Shown here: positions 25,883 to 36,361 of the stretch, one piece after another
Position numbering within the stretch: position 1 is the stretch's first letter
Layout of the letters: each line of letters opens with the position of its first letter
Source: Jeotgalibacillus sp. R-1-5s-1
GTDB lineage: Bacteria > Bacillota > Bacilli > Bacillales > Jeotgalibacillaceae
Length of the DNA stretch: 64,000 nt
Assembly: GCF_004405105.1 (NCBI RefSeq)
Contig: NZ_SORW01000002.1
Coordinates: 124,001 to 188,000 of the forward strand
Direction: 5' to 3'
The notes under the pieces: generated by a model
The model's database searches: none
Told to the model about the DNA's origin: nothing
What the model saw: the letters and a program-made list of their open reading frames with translations, nothing else
Program-made: the position numbers and the translations under genes

Positions 25883-25932
25883 CAAACCACTCCTTTTAAT
25901 TTTTGGGGTTTTATCATGATTGTTATTGTTGT

Positions 25933-27051
25933 TTATACGCCGATCGGGATCGCCACTTCAAGTTCGCAAACAAAGGAATCATTGTGAACCGCTGCTTCCG
26001 CTTCCTCAGTTTCATTCATCTGAAAGTTTTCAAGATCCGCAGATGAATAATTTACAATCCCTAATCCAAGCTTATTTTTTTTCGTATCCAGAATCCGGAC
26101 CACGCTACCTTTCTTAAAGTAGCCGTTGATCTGATAAATCTGGCTTGGAAGTAAGTTGCCTTTTTCATTAACGATGGTTTCTTTAGCATCTTCTTCAATC
26201 AGGATTTCTCCCTCAGGACCTGAATTGAAGGCAATCCATTGACGCTTGTGATCAAGGTTAATGTCCAGTTCAGTTACACCAAAGTAAGTTCCGCGTGCCG
26301 TTTCATATACAGCGTCCACCAGAATATTCGGGACACCTGCTTTACCTAGGAAAGAAGGTATACCAGATGCCATTGAGATTTTAAAGGCATCAATTTTAGA
26401 GCGCATACCTCCTGTCCCGACTGCGGAACCGGGTTCTCCAGCCATATCCTCAATATCCTGTGTGATTTCTGTTACTTCCGGTAATAACTCTGCCTCCGGG
26501 TTCTTACGTGGGTCATCATTATACAGACCATCAATGTCAGACAGAATAATTAACTGATCTGAATCCACAAGACCTGCTACTTTGGCAGAAAGCGTATCAT
26601 TATCTCCAAAACGGAGCCGATCCGTTGTGACCGTGTCGTTCTCGTTAACGATTGGTACGATTCCACGTTCCAGTAACACATTAATTGTGTTTCTAACATT
26701 GTTATAGCGCGTCTCATCGGAGAAATCACTGCGCGTAATTAAAATTTGTGAAGCAGCGTATCCATGAGATGAGAATAATTCAGAGTAGGTTTCGATTAAT
26801 CTTCCCTGTCCAATCGCAGCTGCCGCCTGCTTTTCAGGCAGGGATGATGGACGGTTAACGAAACCGAGTGTACGGTAGCCGGCTGCAACCGCTCCGGATG
26901 AAACGAGAACGACTTCGTGCCCGTCATCCTTTAATTCTGCAACCTGATCTGTAATCCGCTGAATTTTTCTTCTGCTGATATCTCCTGATGAACTTGTTAA
27001 AGAACTGCTTCCGATTTTAATTACAACTCTTTTTTGACTGTCCGATGTCAT
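25933..27051 (-). CDS. proB: Glutamate 5-kinase with PUA domain
   Basis: A 372-residue enzyme phosphorylating glutamate, the committed proline step. The amino-acid kinase domain is at about 1-260 (VVIKIGSSSLT, LVSSGAVAAG, NENDTVTTD, VGTGGMRSKIDAF). The PUA domain is at about 275-360 (LLPSQIYQINGYFKKGSVVRI). RBS CAGGAGTG. No T-box antiterminator motif precedes it, unlike some Bacillus proBA operons. Confidence 0.97.
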   Translation of the reverse strand: MTSDSQKRVVIKIGSSSLTSSSGDISRRKIQRITDQVAELKDDGHEVVLVSSGAVAAGYRTLGFVNRPSSLPEKQAAAAIGQGRLIETYSELFSSHGYAASQILITRSDFSDETRYNNVRNTINVLLERGIVPIVNENDTVTTDRLRFGDNDTLSAKVAGLVDSDQLIILSDIDGLYNDDPRKNPEAELLPEVTEITQDIEDMAGEPGSAVGTGGMRSKIDAFKISMASGIPSFLGKAGVPNILVDAVYETARGTYFGVTELDINLDHKRQWIAFNSGPEGEILIEEDAKETIVNEKGNLLPSQIYQINGYFKKGSVVRILDTKKNKLGLGIVNYSSADLENFQMNETEEAEAAVHNDSFVCELEVAIPIGV

Positions 27052-27093
27052 GCTATCACTCCTGATTAGTATTTCTCTATCTATGAACGGTGA

Positions 27094-27933
27094 TTACTGC
27101 ACCGTTGCTTTAGCCATTTGTTCTGTAATTTCCTTAGACCTGTTCATAGCACCTTCAATCGCTGCTTTAATGGCGTTTCCTCCACCGCTTTCTTCCAGTG
27201 CATTCAGTCCCGCTGCGGTTGTACCATTTGGCGACGTTACATTTTGTCTGAGCTCAGTAGGTGTTTCATCACGCTCAATCATCATTTTTGCAGCGCCTAA
27301 AATCGTCTGGGCACCAATTTCACGGGCCTGTTTTACATCCATCCCGTTTTCATGTGCCGTTTTTTCAATGTGTTCCATCAAATAATAGAAATAAGCAGGT
27401 CCACTTCCCGCAATGCCTGTAAACAGATCCATTTGATCTTCATCAATCACATATACCTCACCGATTGATGCCAGCAGGCTTTTGGCAAGCTTGACGTTTT
27501 TCATCGTCACGTTTTCTCCTGGTGAGATGGCAGTGGCTGATTCTCTCAGCATACTCGACGTATTCGGCATCACTCTGATGACCTGCTGTCCTTCATTTAG
27601 ATGCTGTTCCATAAATTCCGTTGAAATCCCTGCAAGTACGCTCATTACAACCTGATTTGGTTGAATAGAATCTTTAATGGATAACAATGATTGTTCAGCA
27701 TCTTTTGGCTTCATCGCTAAAATGATGACATCATAGGCTGAAAGCTGTACTTTATCCCTCACGATGCCCTGAATGCCGTATCGGTTGTGAAGCTCAAATA
27801 GACGGTCTTCATTACTTCTGTTTGTAGCCGTTACCTGGTGAGGCTCAAGCGTGCCTGTCTGCACGATCCCTGAAATCATTGCTTCTGCCATGTTTCCTGC
27901 CCCTATAAAGGCTACTCTGATATCTGATGACAT
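27094..27933 (-). CDS. proC: Pyrroline-5-carboxylate reductase
   Basis: A 279-residue enzyme making proline from P5C (ProI in B. subtilis nomenclature). NAD(P) motif FIGAGNMAEAMISG; MPNTSSMLRESAT and AGSGPAYFYYLMEHIEKTA are conserved; C-terminal TSPNGTTAAGLNAL is the substrate loop. RBS AAGGAG. First gene of the proline operon. The 250 bases upstream hold only a weak promoter-like TTGATG...GATAAT and no T-box. Confidence 0.96.
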   Translation of the reverse strand: MSSDIRVAFIGAGNMAEAMISGIVQTGTLEPHQVTATNRSNEDRLFELHNRYGIQGIVRDKVQLSAYDVIILAMKPKDAEQSLLSIKDSIQPNQVVMSVLAGISTEFMEQHLNEGQQVIRVMPNTSSMLRESATAISPGENVTMKNVKLAKSLLASIGEVYVIDEDQMDLFTGIAGSGPAYFYYLMEHIEKTAHENGMDVKQAREIGAQTILGAAKMMIERDETPTELRQNVTSPNGTTAAGLNALEESGGGNAIKAAIEGAMNRSKEITEQMAKATVQ

Positions 27934-28186
27934 AAACGTCCCATCTCCTTCAATTCATTCATTAGTCATTTTGTGTTCGCTGTTTTGTTCGCTCTGTTTT
28001 AATCACGAGTATTATCGTAACACGTAGGGATTTTTCATCAAGAGTAATCGGGGAAGTAGTGAGTTACAGTCAGTTAACGGGAGTGAAAGCGTTATCAGAG
28101 GGCTGTATTTTTTAATAATGAGTGAATTTGCGGTTTTAGATGTCCAGATCGTAAAATTTGAGGTATTTACATTTTAGGAACATGAT

Positions 28187-28217
28187 AAAAGCGGACCCCT
28201 GTATAACAGGGATCCGC
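28187..28217 (-). terminator. Terminator of the cyclotransferase gene
   Basis: GCGGATCCCTGTT / AACAGGGGTCCGC-type stem on the minus strand, followed by TTTTAT. Confidence 0.8.
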
Positions 28218-28231
28218 AAACTCATAGCTGT

Positions 28232-29068
28232 TTATTCAATCGTTACATTAAATTTTTCTTTTAAATCCTGAACGAGCTTTTTATGATATTCATCGCTGAC
28301 GACATTTTTTGATCCTCTGATAATTTCTGTCGCGTAATGAAGTGGTGGGGCAAGCTCTTCAGACGGATTAATGACAATAAAGGAGATGCTTTTCTCATAA
28401 GTTCGATCACCAACTCGGACATCAATCATCACCGGGCGATACATACCCGTGTGAACCCCCTCCCGCTCAAATAAATAAGCAAGGGCTTCCTGATTCACTT
28501 TATATAACACACCCTCACCAGGCTGACCGGTTTCTACTATATTCGCACGCCCTCCGTCGTGAACGGTTAAACTGTAATTCATTTCAAGCCTGTCTGTCAC
28601 ACCACCGCCAATTTTATTTATAAACAGATGATCAACTGAGGCCAGTTTAAAACGTTCATTATCCATACAGGAACCATACGCATAGTAATAATGAACAGGG
28701 CGGTCGAGTTCAAGGTGTACAAGCCAGTCATTAAACCTGACTTCTTCCGCCTTCTGATGTGAACCGTCATCCACCTGGGTAAAAGCATCCACTTCTCCTA
28801 AATGATCAGTCATTACTTTGATCTTTTCAACTTTTCCTGTTCTGTTCATCCATTTTATTATGTGATCAGCTTTCTTATCCATCACTTCATATAGTTCCCC
28901 GTATGAGGTCTGATTCTCTGAAGGAACCAGCACCGGATCCAGGTGATCACCTAGATAAAGCTTTCCTGACGTTTTCGCCTGTGAAGCCAGTAAAGTTTCA
29001 TTGATTATTAAATTGTGAGCGGTACCATGTTTTCTTAAAGTTCCATATACGAAAAAAAGCTTACTCAA
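28232..29068 (-). CDS. ykqA: Two-domain gamma-glutamylcyclotransferase, YkqA-like
   Basis: A 278-residue protein with two GGCT folds in tandem. Domain 1 opens KLFFVYGTLRKHG and domain 2 opens VHYYYAYGSCMDNERF (about residue 125). In domain 2 the VYGTLR loop is replaced by AYGSCM, as in the long GGCT branch. The family cyclises gamma-glutamyl amines or peptides; B. subtilis YkqA (about 277 residues) has the same layout. TTG 29068 is 9 nt after AGGAGG; ATG 29077 abuts the RBS. Own terminator. Confidence 0.85.
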   Translation of the reverse strand: MSKLFFVYGTLRKHGTAHNLIINETLLASQAKTSGKLYLGDHLDPVLVPSENQTSYGELYEVMDKKADHIIKWMNRTGKVEKIKVMTDHLGEVDAFTQVDDGSHQKAEEVRFNDWLVHLELDRPVHYYYAYGSCMDNERFKLASVDHLFINKIGGGVTDRLEMNYSLTVHDGGRANIVETGQPGEGVLYKVNQEALAYLFEREGVHTGMYRPVMIDVRVGDRTYEKSISFIVINPSEELAPPLHYATEIIRGSKNVVSDEYHKKLVQDLKEKFNVTIE

Positions 29069-29141
29069 TCTGATCATCCTCCTGTTATATTAACTATCAT
29101 TGGCCGCGCACGCATGTTCGTGTTAAAGTAAAGATGGTGAT

Positions 29142-29375
29142 ATGATGAATCTAACAAGATGGAGCTACGCAGGGCGGGGCCGGATTCGGGCTTATTTTGA
29201 AGAAATCCCCCACTCTACTGTGTTTCTCTCAAGAATAAGAAATAAATATTTTGTCCGTTATGTAGATTGGCATCGCTCTGATCCAGTTGTCAGCCGTGAT
29301 GATCTTGTCGTTATTGAAAGGATCATTAATGATGAGCAGCAACTGACTGATCGTGGCACCCAAACGGATCGTTGA
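29142..29375 (+). CDS. Small basic hypothetical protein
   Basis: A 77-residue soluble protein, N-terminus rich in Arg and aromatics (RWSYAGRGRIRAYFEE), acidic C-terminus. The RBS is weak (AAGATGGTGAT), and either ATG 29142 or 29145 could start it. Family not recognised. It diverges from the cyclotransferase and precedes the SGNH hydrolase by 54 bases. Confidence 0.5.
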   Translation: MMNLTRWSYAGRGRIRAYFEEIPHSTVFLSRIRNKYFVRYVDWHRSDPVVSRDDLVVIERIINDEQQLTDRGTQTDR

Positions 29376-29429
29376 TTCTACGATAGTAAATAAGGTTATA
29401 AATTGCAAGATTGAACGGAGTGTATCTTT

Positions 29430-30380
29430 ATGAAAAAAACAAAGATATTAGCAGCCTGCATCGTGTTAACTGCTTCTCTATACGCATATCCGGTTCAGAC
29501 AAAAGCAGAAATTACTTCTCCTGAGGTATATATAGCGCTTGGAGACTCGGTTGCGGCAGGAGTCACACCAAACGAATCGGTCGACTCAGGGTATACAGAT
29601 ATCATCGCGGCAGAGCTCGGGCAGTCCGGTCTTCTTGCTGCATTCTCAAAGGACTTTGCCGTTCCAGGGTTTACGACGTCTAATGTGCTGGAACTTTTTG
29701 ATAATGAGGAGGTCCGTAATAGCGTTTCACAGGCTACGATGATTACGCTGTCAGCAGGAGCCAATAACGTCCTTGGTCTAGTTCAGCAAGATGATCTCGG
29801 TCAGACCGTAAGCTACAATCAGCTGACTGCCAACTTTGCGCTCAATAATATGAGAATAGAATATGGTGAGATTCTTGATACCATTCAGGAATTGAATCCT
29901 GATGCCGATATTTATGCAATTGGATACTACTTCCCTTATCCGCATGTAAAGGAAAAACAGCAGGAAGGCGTAAGAAAAGTCCTTGAAACCGTGAATACCA
30001 TTATCCAGAACGAAGCTGAATCAAGAGGGCTAACCTTTGTTCCAGTAGCAGAAGAATTTAATGCTGCAGGAACAGCTTATTTGCCAAATCCGACAGACGT
30101 TCACCCGAATCAGGAAGGATATGTTTCAATCGCCAACTCATTTTTTGACGTTGCCGCTCCATTTTTAGAGGCATCCATTAATGATATTCCACCAAACCCT
30201 GGTCTCTCTCCATTTATTCAGGAATTACTGGAGCAAAATCCGCAAATGCAGATGCAAACCAGCCCTGATGAAGCCGAAGAGCCTGAAGAGATGGAACTTG
30301 AAGGCACTGCAGAAGATGGAATCGGACATTCATTCAAAGACCCGGATAATCTGCTTGGATACAGCAGAATGATGACATAA
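29430..30380 (+). CDS. Secreted SGNH/GDSL hydrolase
   Basis: A 316-residue exported esterase-like protein. A signal peptide occupies about residues 1-27 (cleavage near KAEI). SGNH blocks: IALGDSVAAG (nucleophile Ser), a Gly in block II, SAGANNVLG (Asn) and DVHPNQEGY (Asp-His). The C-terminal 60 residues are acidic and low complexity (DEAEEPEEMELEG). Substrate unknown; lipid or wall acetyl esters are typical. RBS CGGAGTG. Confidence 0.88.
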   Translation: MKKTKILAACIVLTASLYAYPVQTKAEITSPEVYIALGDSVAAGVTPNESVDSGYTDIIAAELGQSGLLAAFSKDFAVPGFTTSNVLELFDNEEVRNSVSQATMITLSAGANNVLGLVQQDDLGQTVSYNQLTANFALNNMRIEYGEILDTIQELNPDADIYAIGYYFPYPHVKEKQQEGVRKVLETVNTIIQNEAESRGLTFVPVAEEFNAAGTAYLPNPTDVHPNQEGYVSIANSFFDVAAPFLEASINDIPPNPGLSPFIQELLEQNPQMQMQTSPDEAEEPEEMELEGTAEDGIGHSFKDPDNLLGYSRMMT

Positions 30381-30381
30381 T

Positions 30382-30420
30382 AAAAAAGAGATGCCACAAG
30401 AAAATCGGCATCTCTTTTTT
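30382..30420. terminator. Bidirectional terminator
   Basis: AAAAAAGAGATGCC / GGCATCTCTTTTTT with an 11-nt loop, between the SGNH gene and the convergent symporter. Confidence 0.9.
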
Positions 30421-30421
30421 A

Positions 30422-31855
30422 TTACTTTTCAAGCGGCCCGTCATCCCAGCACTCGGTATTTTTCAGACCTTCTATTCTATTTTTATAAAACACAGGATCA
30501 ATTCCCTGACGTTTCTGCTTCTTATAATCATTTAGTACTTTAAAGGCTAAAGGTGAGAGCAATGATATCGCAATAAGGTTGATCAGTGCCATCGTTCCCA
30601 TTGAAACGTCTGCAAGATTCCAGACAACTCCAAACTCCTGAACAGCCCCGAAATAAACCATCGCAACTACGATGATCCGGTAAAGGTTCTTATAAACCGG
30701 GCTGTACTTAATAAACTCAATATTTGTTTCACCGTAATAATAGTTACCTACAATCGAACTGAAGGCAAAAAGGAAAATTGCGATACTGACAAATGTTCCT
30801 GCCCAGCTGCCTACATGGAATGCAAGGGCATCCTGAGTGAGCTGAATGCCGTCACTGCCGTTTAAGTATTCTCCTGACATAATGATAATCAGAGCAGTTG
30901 CGGTACAAATAACGAGCGTATCAACAAACACACCAAGTGACTGGATCAGACCCTGTTTGGCAGGGTGTGTAACAGAAGCGGTTGCAGCAGCATTAGGAGC
31001 ACTACCCATACCGGCTTCATTTGAGAACAAACCGCGCTTTACCCCGTTCAGAATGGCTGCACCGATTCCGCCGGAAACGACTTCGGTGAAACCAAAAGCG
31101 TTACTGAAAATGATCTGGAACATCGGAAATACTTTATCAAGATTGGTAAAAAGAATAAAAAGTGCAAGTAGAATATACAAGATGGCCATAACCGGAACAA
31201 CGATGCTCGTCACCGCCGCAACCCGTTTAACCCCTCCGAAAATAACAGCTGCTGTGAGCACAACTAGTACAAGCCCTACAATGGAACGGTTCCAGCCGAA
31301 TGATCCCTCAAGCGCAAGTGAAATTGTATTGGACTGAACTGAATTAAAAACGAGACCAAATGTAATTGAAATAATAATGGCAAAAATGATACCCAACCAT
31401 CTCGCATTTAATCCTTTTTCCATATAATAGGCAGGTCCTCCACGGAAACCTTCCTTATCTTTCACTTTATAAACCTGGGCCAGTGTTGACTCCACAAAAG
31501 CAGAAGCAGCACCGACAAGGGCAATGACCCACATCCAGAAAACCGCCCCTGGTCCGCCAAGTGCGATAGCAGTGGCTACCCCTGCAAGGTTTCCTGTTCC
31601 TACACGTGAAGCTGTAGAGATCGTAAAAGCTTTAAAGGATGAAATTCCCCGTCTTCCTTCTGATGAAATCGTGGACTTTTCAGTCAAAAGCTTCAGCATG
31701 TCTCCGAGTGAAGTAAACTGTAGAAAGCCGCTCTTAATCGTAAAGAACAACCCGCAGCCGATCAGTACGACGATTAATATGTAGTCCCATAAAAAGCCAT
31801 TTACAGTCGTGGCAAAACTGTCAATCGCATTCACAAATAATAATGTTTCCAACAT
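30422..31855 (-). CDS. alsT: Alanine/glycine:cation symporter (AgcS), AlsT-like
   Basis: A 477-residue sodium:amino acid symporter with about 11 membrane helices. Family motifs include STASRVGTGNLAGVATAIALGGPG, FRGGPAYYMEKGL, and KRGLFSNEAGMGSAPNAAATA. The position after parC matches B. subtilis alsT. ATG 31855 behind AAAGGGGG is preferred to the longer frame at 31912. Substrates Ala/Gly/Gln are typical; not resolvable here. Confidence 0.92.
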   Translation of the reverse strand: MLETLLFVNAIDSFATTVNGFLWDYILIVVLIGCGLFFTIKSGFLQFTSLGDMLKLLTEKSTISSEGRRGISSFKAFTISTASRVGTGNLAGVATAIALGGPGAVFWMWVIALVGAASAFVESTLAQVYKVKDKEGFRGGPAYYMEKGLNARWLGIIFAIIISITFGLVFNSVQSNTISLALEGSFGWNRSIVGLVLVVLTAAVIFGGVKRVAAVTSIVVPVMAILYILLALFILFTNLDKVFPMFQIIFSNAFGFTEVVSGGIGAAILNGVKRGLFSNEAGMGSAPNAAATASVTHPAKQGLIQSLGVFVDTLVICTATALIIIMSGEYLNGSDGIQLTQDALAFHVGSWAGTFVSIAIFLFAFSSIVGNYYYGETNIEFIKYSPVYKNLYRIIVVAMVYFGAVQEFGVVWNLADVSMGTMALINLIAISLLSPLAFKVLNDYKKQKRQGIDPVFYKNRIEGLKNTECWDDGPLEK

Positions 31856-31931
31856 TTTAATGACCCCCTTTAAAAAATAAATAGAATGGAAGAAAGCGGT
31901 ACCCTCTTCCATTCCCTGTATGATGATTTTA

Positions 31932-34364
31932 TTAAACCTCTTCCGTATTCAATTCAAACCAGATCCTCGTGACCTTACCGCTCTTCTGTTCATCAATGAC
32001 AAAGGAGCCGTTTGAATATCGGTCATTTACTCTGAGTGAGGCAGGATTAATTGCAAACCGCTCTAACTTTTCTGTTTCTGCTGAAACAGCAATATCTGAT
32101 TTGTTCTCAACGGCAAGGATACCGACGATCCGGTGAGGATTACTTTTCAGTTCCCTCAGCATGACCAGTCCTCTTTTCGCCCTGCCGCTCAGCTCGAATT
32201 CTGACACTGACATTTTCTTTACAGATCCGCGCTGTGTCATCACAATCAGCTGAGATTCCTCTGATACAATCTGTCCTCCGATGACTTCGTCGCCATCCTT
32301 CAGGTTGATTCCTTTCACACCGGCTGCACGCTGACCAATTGGTGCAGCTTCAGATTCATGGAATCGCAGACCGTAACCAAGTGACGTGGCAAGAAGTATT
32401 TCTTTTGTTCCGTCAGTTACGAAAACATCAAGAAGCTCATCACCTTTTTTAACATTTAAAGCAACGAGTGCTCTCGCTGTTCGCTGAGCGTTATAAAGTG
32501 AGAGTTCTGATTTTTTCAGCATGCCATTTCGTGTAATGAACGTCAGATACTTTTCACCGCTGAAATCATTTACCGGAATTACGCGCACAAGCTGCTCATC
32601 CTTTTCAAGCGTCACGAGTGATGATACGTGTTGACCGAGATCCTTCCAGCGGATTTCCGGCAGCAGATGGACCGGATAGTGAATATAGTTACCTTTATTT
32701 GTGAACAGCAAAATGGATTCAGTCGTATTGATGTTAAACAGCCCAAGCATTCTGTCTGATTCCTTCATGGCAAAATCCTTACCGTTAGATGCAGAATAAG
32801 ATCGCAGTGATGTCCGTTTAATATAGCCGTCAGCCGTAACCGATGCAATGACATCTTCACTGGCTATGAGCACTTCCATATTAATCTTAATATCTTCGAT
32901 GACATCTTCAATCACAGATAACCGGTCATTTTTGTACTGCTTCTGTATGCCTCTTAATTCTTTCTTAATGACTGACAGCAGCTTTGTTTCATTATTTAAA
33001 ATAGCCTGCAGCTGTTCCACTTTCGCATCCAGTTCTTCAGCTTCTTTTTGAAGCGCCGTCACATCTGTGTTTGTTAAGCGGTAAAGCTGTAAGGACACAA
33101 TGGCCTCTGCCTGTGCTTCTGTGAAATCAAACAGCCGCTTGATGTTCTCCTTCGCATCTTTTTTGTCCTTGGAAGCTCTGATGGCCTCAATTACTTCGTC
33201 AAGAACGGATAAAGCTTTTATCAGACCTTCAACGATATGTTTTCTTTTCTGTGCTTTATCATAGTCGAATTTCGTTCTTCTGGTAACAACTTCCTTCTGG
33301 TGCTCGATATAAGCATCAAGAAGGCTGTTCAGCCCCATCAGCATAGGGCGTTTATTATAAATAGCAACCATATTAAAGTTGTAATGTACCTGCAGATCTG
33401 AATTTTTATATAGGAAGTTGAGTACGCCTGTTGCATCTGCCTCTTTTTTCAGCTCGATAACAATCCGCAATCCGGTTCTGTCTGTTTCATCCCGGACTTC
33501 TGCAATTCCTTCAACTTTACGATCTGCACGGAACTCATCCATTTTTTTAACGAGAACGGCTTTGTTGACCTCGTAAGGAATTTCTGTAATGACCAGCTGC
33601 TGTTTACCGCCGCGGATATCTTCAATATCAACTTTTCCGCGAATGACAATTTTACCTTTTCCTGTTTCATAGGCGTTTCTGATCCCTTCAACACCCTGAA
33701 TAATACCGCCTGTAGGAAAATCCGGACCTTTGATGACTTTCATCAGATCATCCACTGTACAAGACGGATCTTCGATGCGCATGACGGCAGCATCAATGAC
33801 CTCACCTAAATGATGTGGCGGAATTTCAGTGGCATACCCGGCTGAAATTCCTGTAGACCCATTCACCAGCAGGTTTGGATAACGTGCCGGCAGAACAACA
33901 GGCTCTTCAGAAGTATCATCGAAGTTTGGAATATGATCAACGGTCTCAGCATCTATATCGCGGAGCAGTTCCCCTGAGATCGCTGACAGCCTTGCCTCTG
34001 TATATCGCATTGCTGCCGCAGGATCACCATCAATACTTCCGTTATTACCGTGCATCTCCACAAGACGGTTACGCACTTTCCATGACTGGCTCATCCGAAC
34101 CATCGCATCATACACAGACGAATCTCCGTGAGGATGATAATTACCTATTACATTCCCGACGGTTTTAGCGGATTTACGAAAGCCTTTTTCATGCGTGTTT
34201 CCTTCCATATGCATGGCATAAAGAATTCGTCTTTGAACAGGCTTCAGTCCATCCCTTGCGTCAGGAAGAGCCCGCTCCTGAATAATGTATTTACTGTATC
34301 GTCCAAATCTGTCCCCTAAAACTTCTTCGAGAGGAAGATCCTGAAAGCGTTCTGTTGCTGTCAT
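31932..34364 (-). CDS. parC: DNA topoisomerase IV subunit A
   Basis: An 810-residue subunit that breaks and rejoins DNA to decatenate chromosomes. The winged-helix domain holds the quinolone region [13 protein letters not shown] (residues 78-89) and catalytic Tyr121 in [11 protein letters not shown]. The tower, coiled coil (about 430-480) and C-terminal beta-pinwheel follow. Ser82/Ser83 are wild type. Asp86 is at the position equivalent to S. aureus GrlA Glu84. It starts 6 bases after the parE stop, so the two are one operon. Confidence 0.98.
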   Translation of the reverse strand: MTATERFQDLPLEEVLGDRFGRYSKYIIQERALPDARDGLKPVQRRILYAMHMEGNTHEKGFRKSAKTVGNVIGNYHPHGDSSVYDAMVRMSQSWKVRNRLVEMHGNNGSIDGDPAAAMRYTEARLSAISGELLRDIDAETVDHIPNFDDTSEEPVVLPARYPNLLVNGSTGISAGYATEIPPHHLGEVIDAAVMRIEDPSCTVDDLMKVIKGPDFPTGGIIQGVEGIRNAYETGKGKIVIRGKVDIEDIRGGKQQLVITEIPYEVNKAVLVKKMDEFRADRKVEGIAEVRDETDRTGLRIVIELKKEADATGVLNFLYKNSDLQVHYNFNMVAIYNKRPMLMGLNSLLDAYIEHQKEVVTRRTKFDYDKAQKRKHIVEGLIKALSVLDEVIEAIRASKDKKDAKENIKRLFDFTEAQAEAIVSLQLYRLTNTDVTALQKEAEELDAKVEQLQAILNNETKLLSVIKKELRGIQKQYKNDRLSVIEDVIEDIKINMEVLIASEDVIASVTADGYIKRTSLRSYSASNGKDFAMKESDRMLGLFNINTTESILLFTNKGNYIHYPVHLLPEIRWKDLGQHVSSLVTLEKDEQLVRVIPVNDFSGEKYLTFITRNGMLKKSELSLYNAQRTARALVALNVKKGDELLDVFVTDGTKEILLATSLGYGLRFHESEAAPIGQRAAGVKGINLKDGDEVIGGQIVSEESQLIVMTQRGSVKKMSVSEFELSGRAKRGLVMLRELKSNPHRIVGILAVENKSDIAVSAETEKLERFAINPASLRVNDRYSNGSFVIDEQKSGKVTRIWFELNTEEV

Positions 34365-34370
34365 AAAAGC

Positions 34371-36338
34371 TTATTCCTCCTCCGAAACCATGATTGACTC
34401 ATTCTCTAAAATATTCTGATTATCTTCAAGTCCAAAAGCGACGTGGGATTCAATCCACCTTCTGCGCGGCTCTACTTTATCCCCCATCAATGTGGTTACT
34501 CTGCGTTCCGCTCTTGCACCATCATCGATTCTGACGCGTATCAGCGTTCTCGTAGCGGGATCCATGGTTGTTTCCCAGAGCTGAGAAGCATTCATCTCAC
34601 CAAGTCCTTTGTAACGCTGAAGCATATAGCCTTTACCGACCTTTTTCGTAACCGAACCGAGTTCATCATCTGTCCATGCATACTCAATTACTTCTTTCTT
34701 TCCGCTTCCCTTACTTACCTTATACAGTGGTGGCAGGGCAATATATACTCTTCCGGCCTCCACAAGCGGTTTCATATAACGGTAGAAGAACGTCAGAAGT
34801 AAGACCTGAATATGTGCACCATCCGTATCGGCATCGGTCATGATAACAATTTTATCGTACTGAACATCGTCCAGATTGAAATCAGCCCCTACACCTGCAC
34901 CGATTGCATGGATAATCGTATTAATCTCTTCATTTTTAAAAATATCTGCAAGCTTGGCTTTTTCCGTATTGATTACTTTTCCGCGGAGCGGCAGGACAGC
35001 CTGAAACTTCCGGTCACGTCCCTGCTTTGCACTTCCACCGGCAGAATCACCCTCGACGAGATACAATTCGTTTTTAGCCGCATTTCTTGACTGCGCAGGT
35101 GTCAGCTTTCCGGAAAGAATCGTATCTGACTTTTTTCTTTTCTTTCCGTTACGTGCATCTTCCCTGGCTCTTCTTGCTGCCTCCCTCGCCTGCTGTGCGC
35201 GAATTGCTTTCTTGATTAGCAGCGTACTGATCTCAGGATTCTCCTCAAGGAAATAAAGCAGTTCCCCTGCAATAATGCCATCAACGGCAGACCTTGCCTC
35301 TGTTGTCCCAAGTTTACTTTTGGTCTGTCCTTCAAATTGCAGAATTTCTTCCGGAACCCTGACAGAAATGACGCTTGCAAAACCTTCCCTGATATCTGAT
35401 CCTTCAAGGTTTTTATCTTTTTCCTTCAAAAGGTTTACTTTTCTCGCGTATTCATTGAATACGCGGGTGACTGCTGTTTTTGCACCCGCTTCATGAGTTC
35501 CGCCGTCTTTTGTTCTTACATTATTGACAAAGGACAGAACGGTTTCAGAAAATCCGTCATTAAACTGAAAAGCAAATTCCGCTTCGATGCCGTTCTGTGA
35601 GCCTTCAAATGACACAACCGGGTGGAGCGTATCTTTCTCTTCGTTAAGGTATGAAACAAATGCTTCAATCCCTGTATCAAATTTAAACGTTTCTTTGTTG
35701 CCGTCACGTTTATCCTCAATATCAATTGTAAAACCCTTAAGTAAAAAAGCACTTTCTCTCAAGCGTTCACTTAACGTTTCGTAATTAAAATGAGTAACGC
35801 TGAAAATCGATGGGTCCGGTTTAAAGTGAATATAAGTTCCGGATTCTTTTGTTTTACCGGTTTTCTCAAGCGTCGTAACCGGCTTACCTCCTGATTCAAA
35901 CCGCTGCTTATAAATAAAGCCGTCACGGTAGATCGTTACCTCTAGCCATTCTGATAGTGCATTAACAACTGAGGCGCCAACACCGTGCAGGCCTCCGCTC
36001 GTTTTGTATCCACCCTGTCCGAATTTTCCTCCAGCATGAAGAACGGTAAAAATGACTTCGGGCGTCGGCTTACCTGAGCGGTGGATCCCTGTCGGCATTC
36101 CACGTCCGAAATCCCTAACAGAAATACTGTCATCCTCATGGATTTTCACATCAATTCGTTCGCCATATCCGCCGAGTGCTTCATCGACGGAATTATCTAC
36201 AATCTCATAAACCAGATGGTGAAGTCCTCTGGCATCAGTTGAACCGATGTACATCCCCGGACGCTTGCGGACTGCTTCAAGTCCCTCGAGCACCTGGATA
36301 GCATCATCGTTATATTCCATCATTGCTTTTTTAGCCAC
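34371..36338 (-). CDS. parE: DNA topoisomerase IV subunit B
   Basis: A 655-residue GHKL ATPase subunit. ATP-binding: YEIVDNSVDEAL (Mg2+ Glu/Asn), RDFGRGMPTGIH, GGKFGQGGYKTSGGLHGVG. TOPRIM: YLVEGDSAGGSAKQGRDR and MTDADTDGAHI. The start is GTG 36338 (GTGGCTAAAAAAGC) with GGGG 8 nt upstream; the frame runs further but lacks RBS and homology. A LexA box lies just upstream. Confidence 0.98.
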   Translation of the reverse strand: MAKKAMMEYNDDAIQVLEGLEAVRKRPGMYIGSTDARGLHHLVYEIVDNSVDEALGGYGERIDVKIHEDDSISVRDFGRGMPTGIHRSGKPTPEVIFTVLHAGGKFGQGGYKTSGGLHGVGASVVNALSEWLEVTIYRDGFIYKQRFESGGKPVTTLEKTGKTKESGTYIHFKPDPSIFSVTHFNYETLSERLRESAFLLKGFTIDIEDKRDGNKETFKFDTGIEAFVSYLNEEKDTLHPVVSFEGSQNGIEAEFAFQFNDGFSETVLSFVNNVRTKDGGTHEAGAKTAVTRVFNEYARKVNLLKEKDKNLEGSDIREGFASVISVRVPEEILQFEGQTKSKLGTTEARSAVDGIIAGELLYFLEENPEISTLLIKKAIRAQQAREAARRAREDARNGKKRKKSDTILSGKLTPAQSRNAAKNELYLVEGDSAGGSAKQGRDRKFQAVLPLRGKVINTEKAKLADIFKNEEINTIIHAIGAGVGADFNLDDVQYDKIVIMTDADTDGAHIQVLLLTFFYRYMKPLVEAGRVYIALPPLYKVSKGSGKKEVIEYAWTDDELGSVTKKVGKGYMLQRYKGLGEMNASQLWETTMDPATRTLIRVRIDDGARAERRVTTLMGDKVEPRRRWIESHVAFGLEDNQNILENESIMVSEEE

Positions 36339-36361
36339 AAATAATTCCCCTTCCAACCGTA

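Noticed and set aside
27934-28186. T-box leader before the proline genes
   Set aside because: Some Bacillus pro operons have T-boxes, but I found no AGGGTGGTACCGCG-like antiterminator on the minus strand here.
30846-31337. 163-codon open frame opposite alsT
   Set aside because: Antisense to the conserved AgcS motifs; Pro/Ser/Thr-rich shadow.
31932-34364. Quinolone-resistance mutation in ParC
   Set aside because: Both Ser of GDSS are intact. Asp at the Glu84-equivalent position is conservative and probably natural variation.
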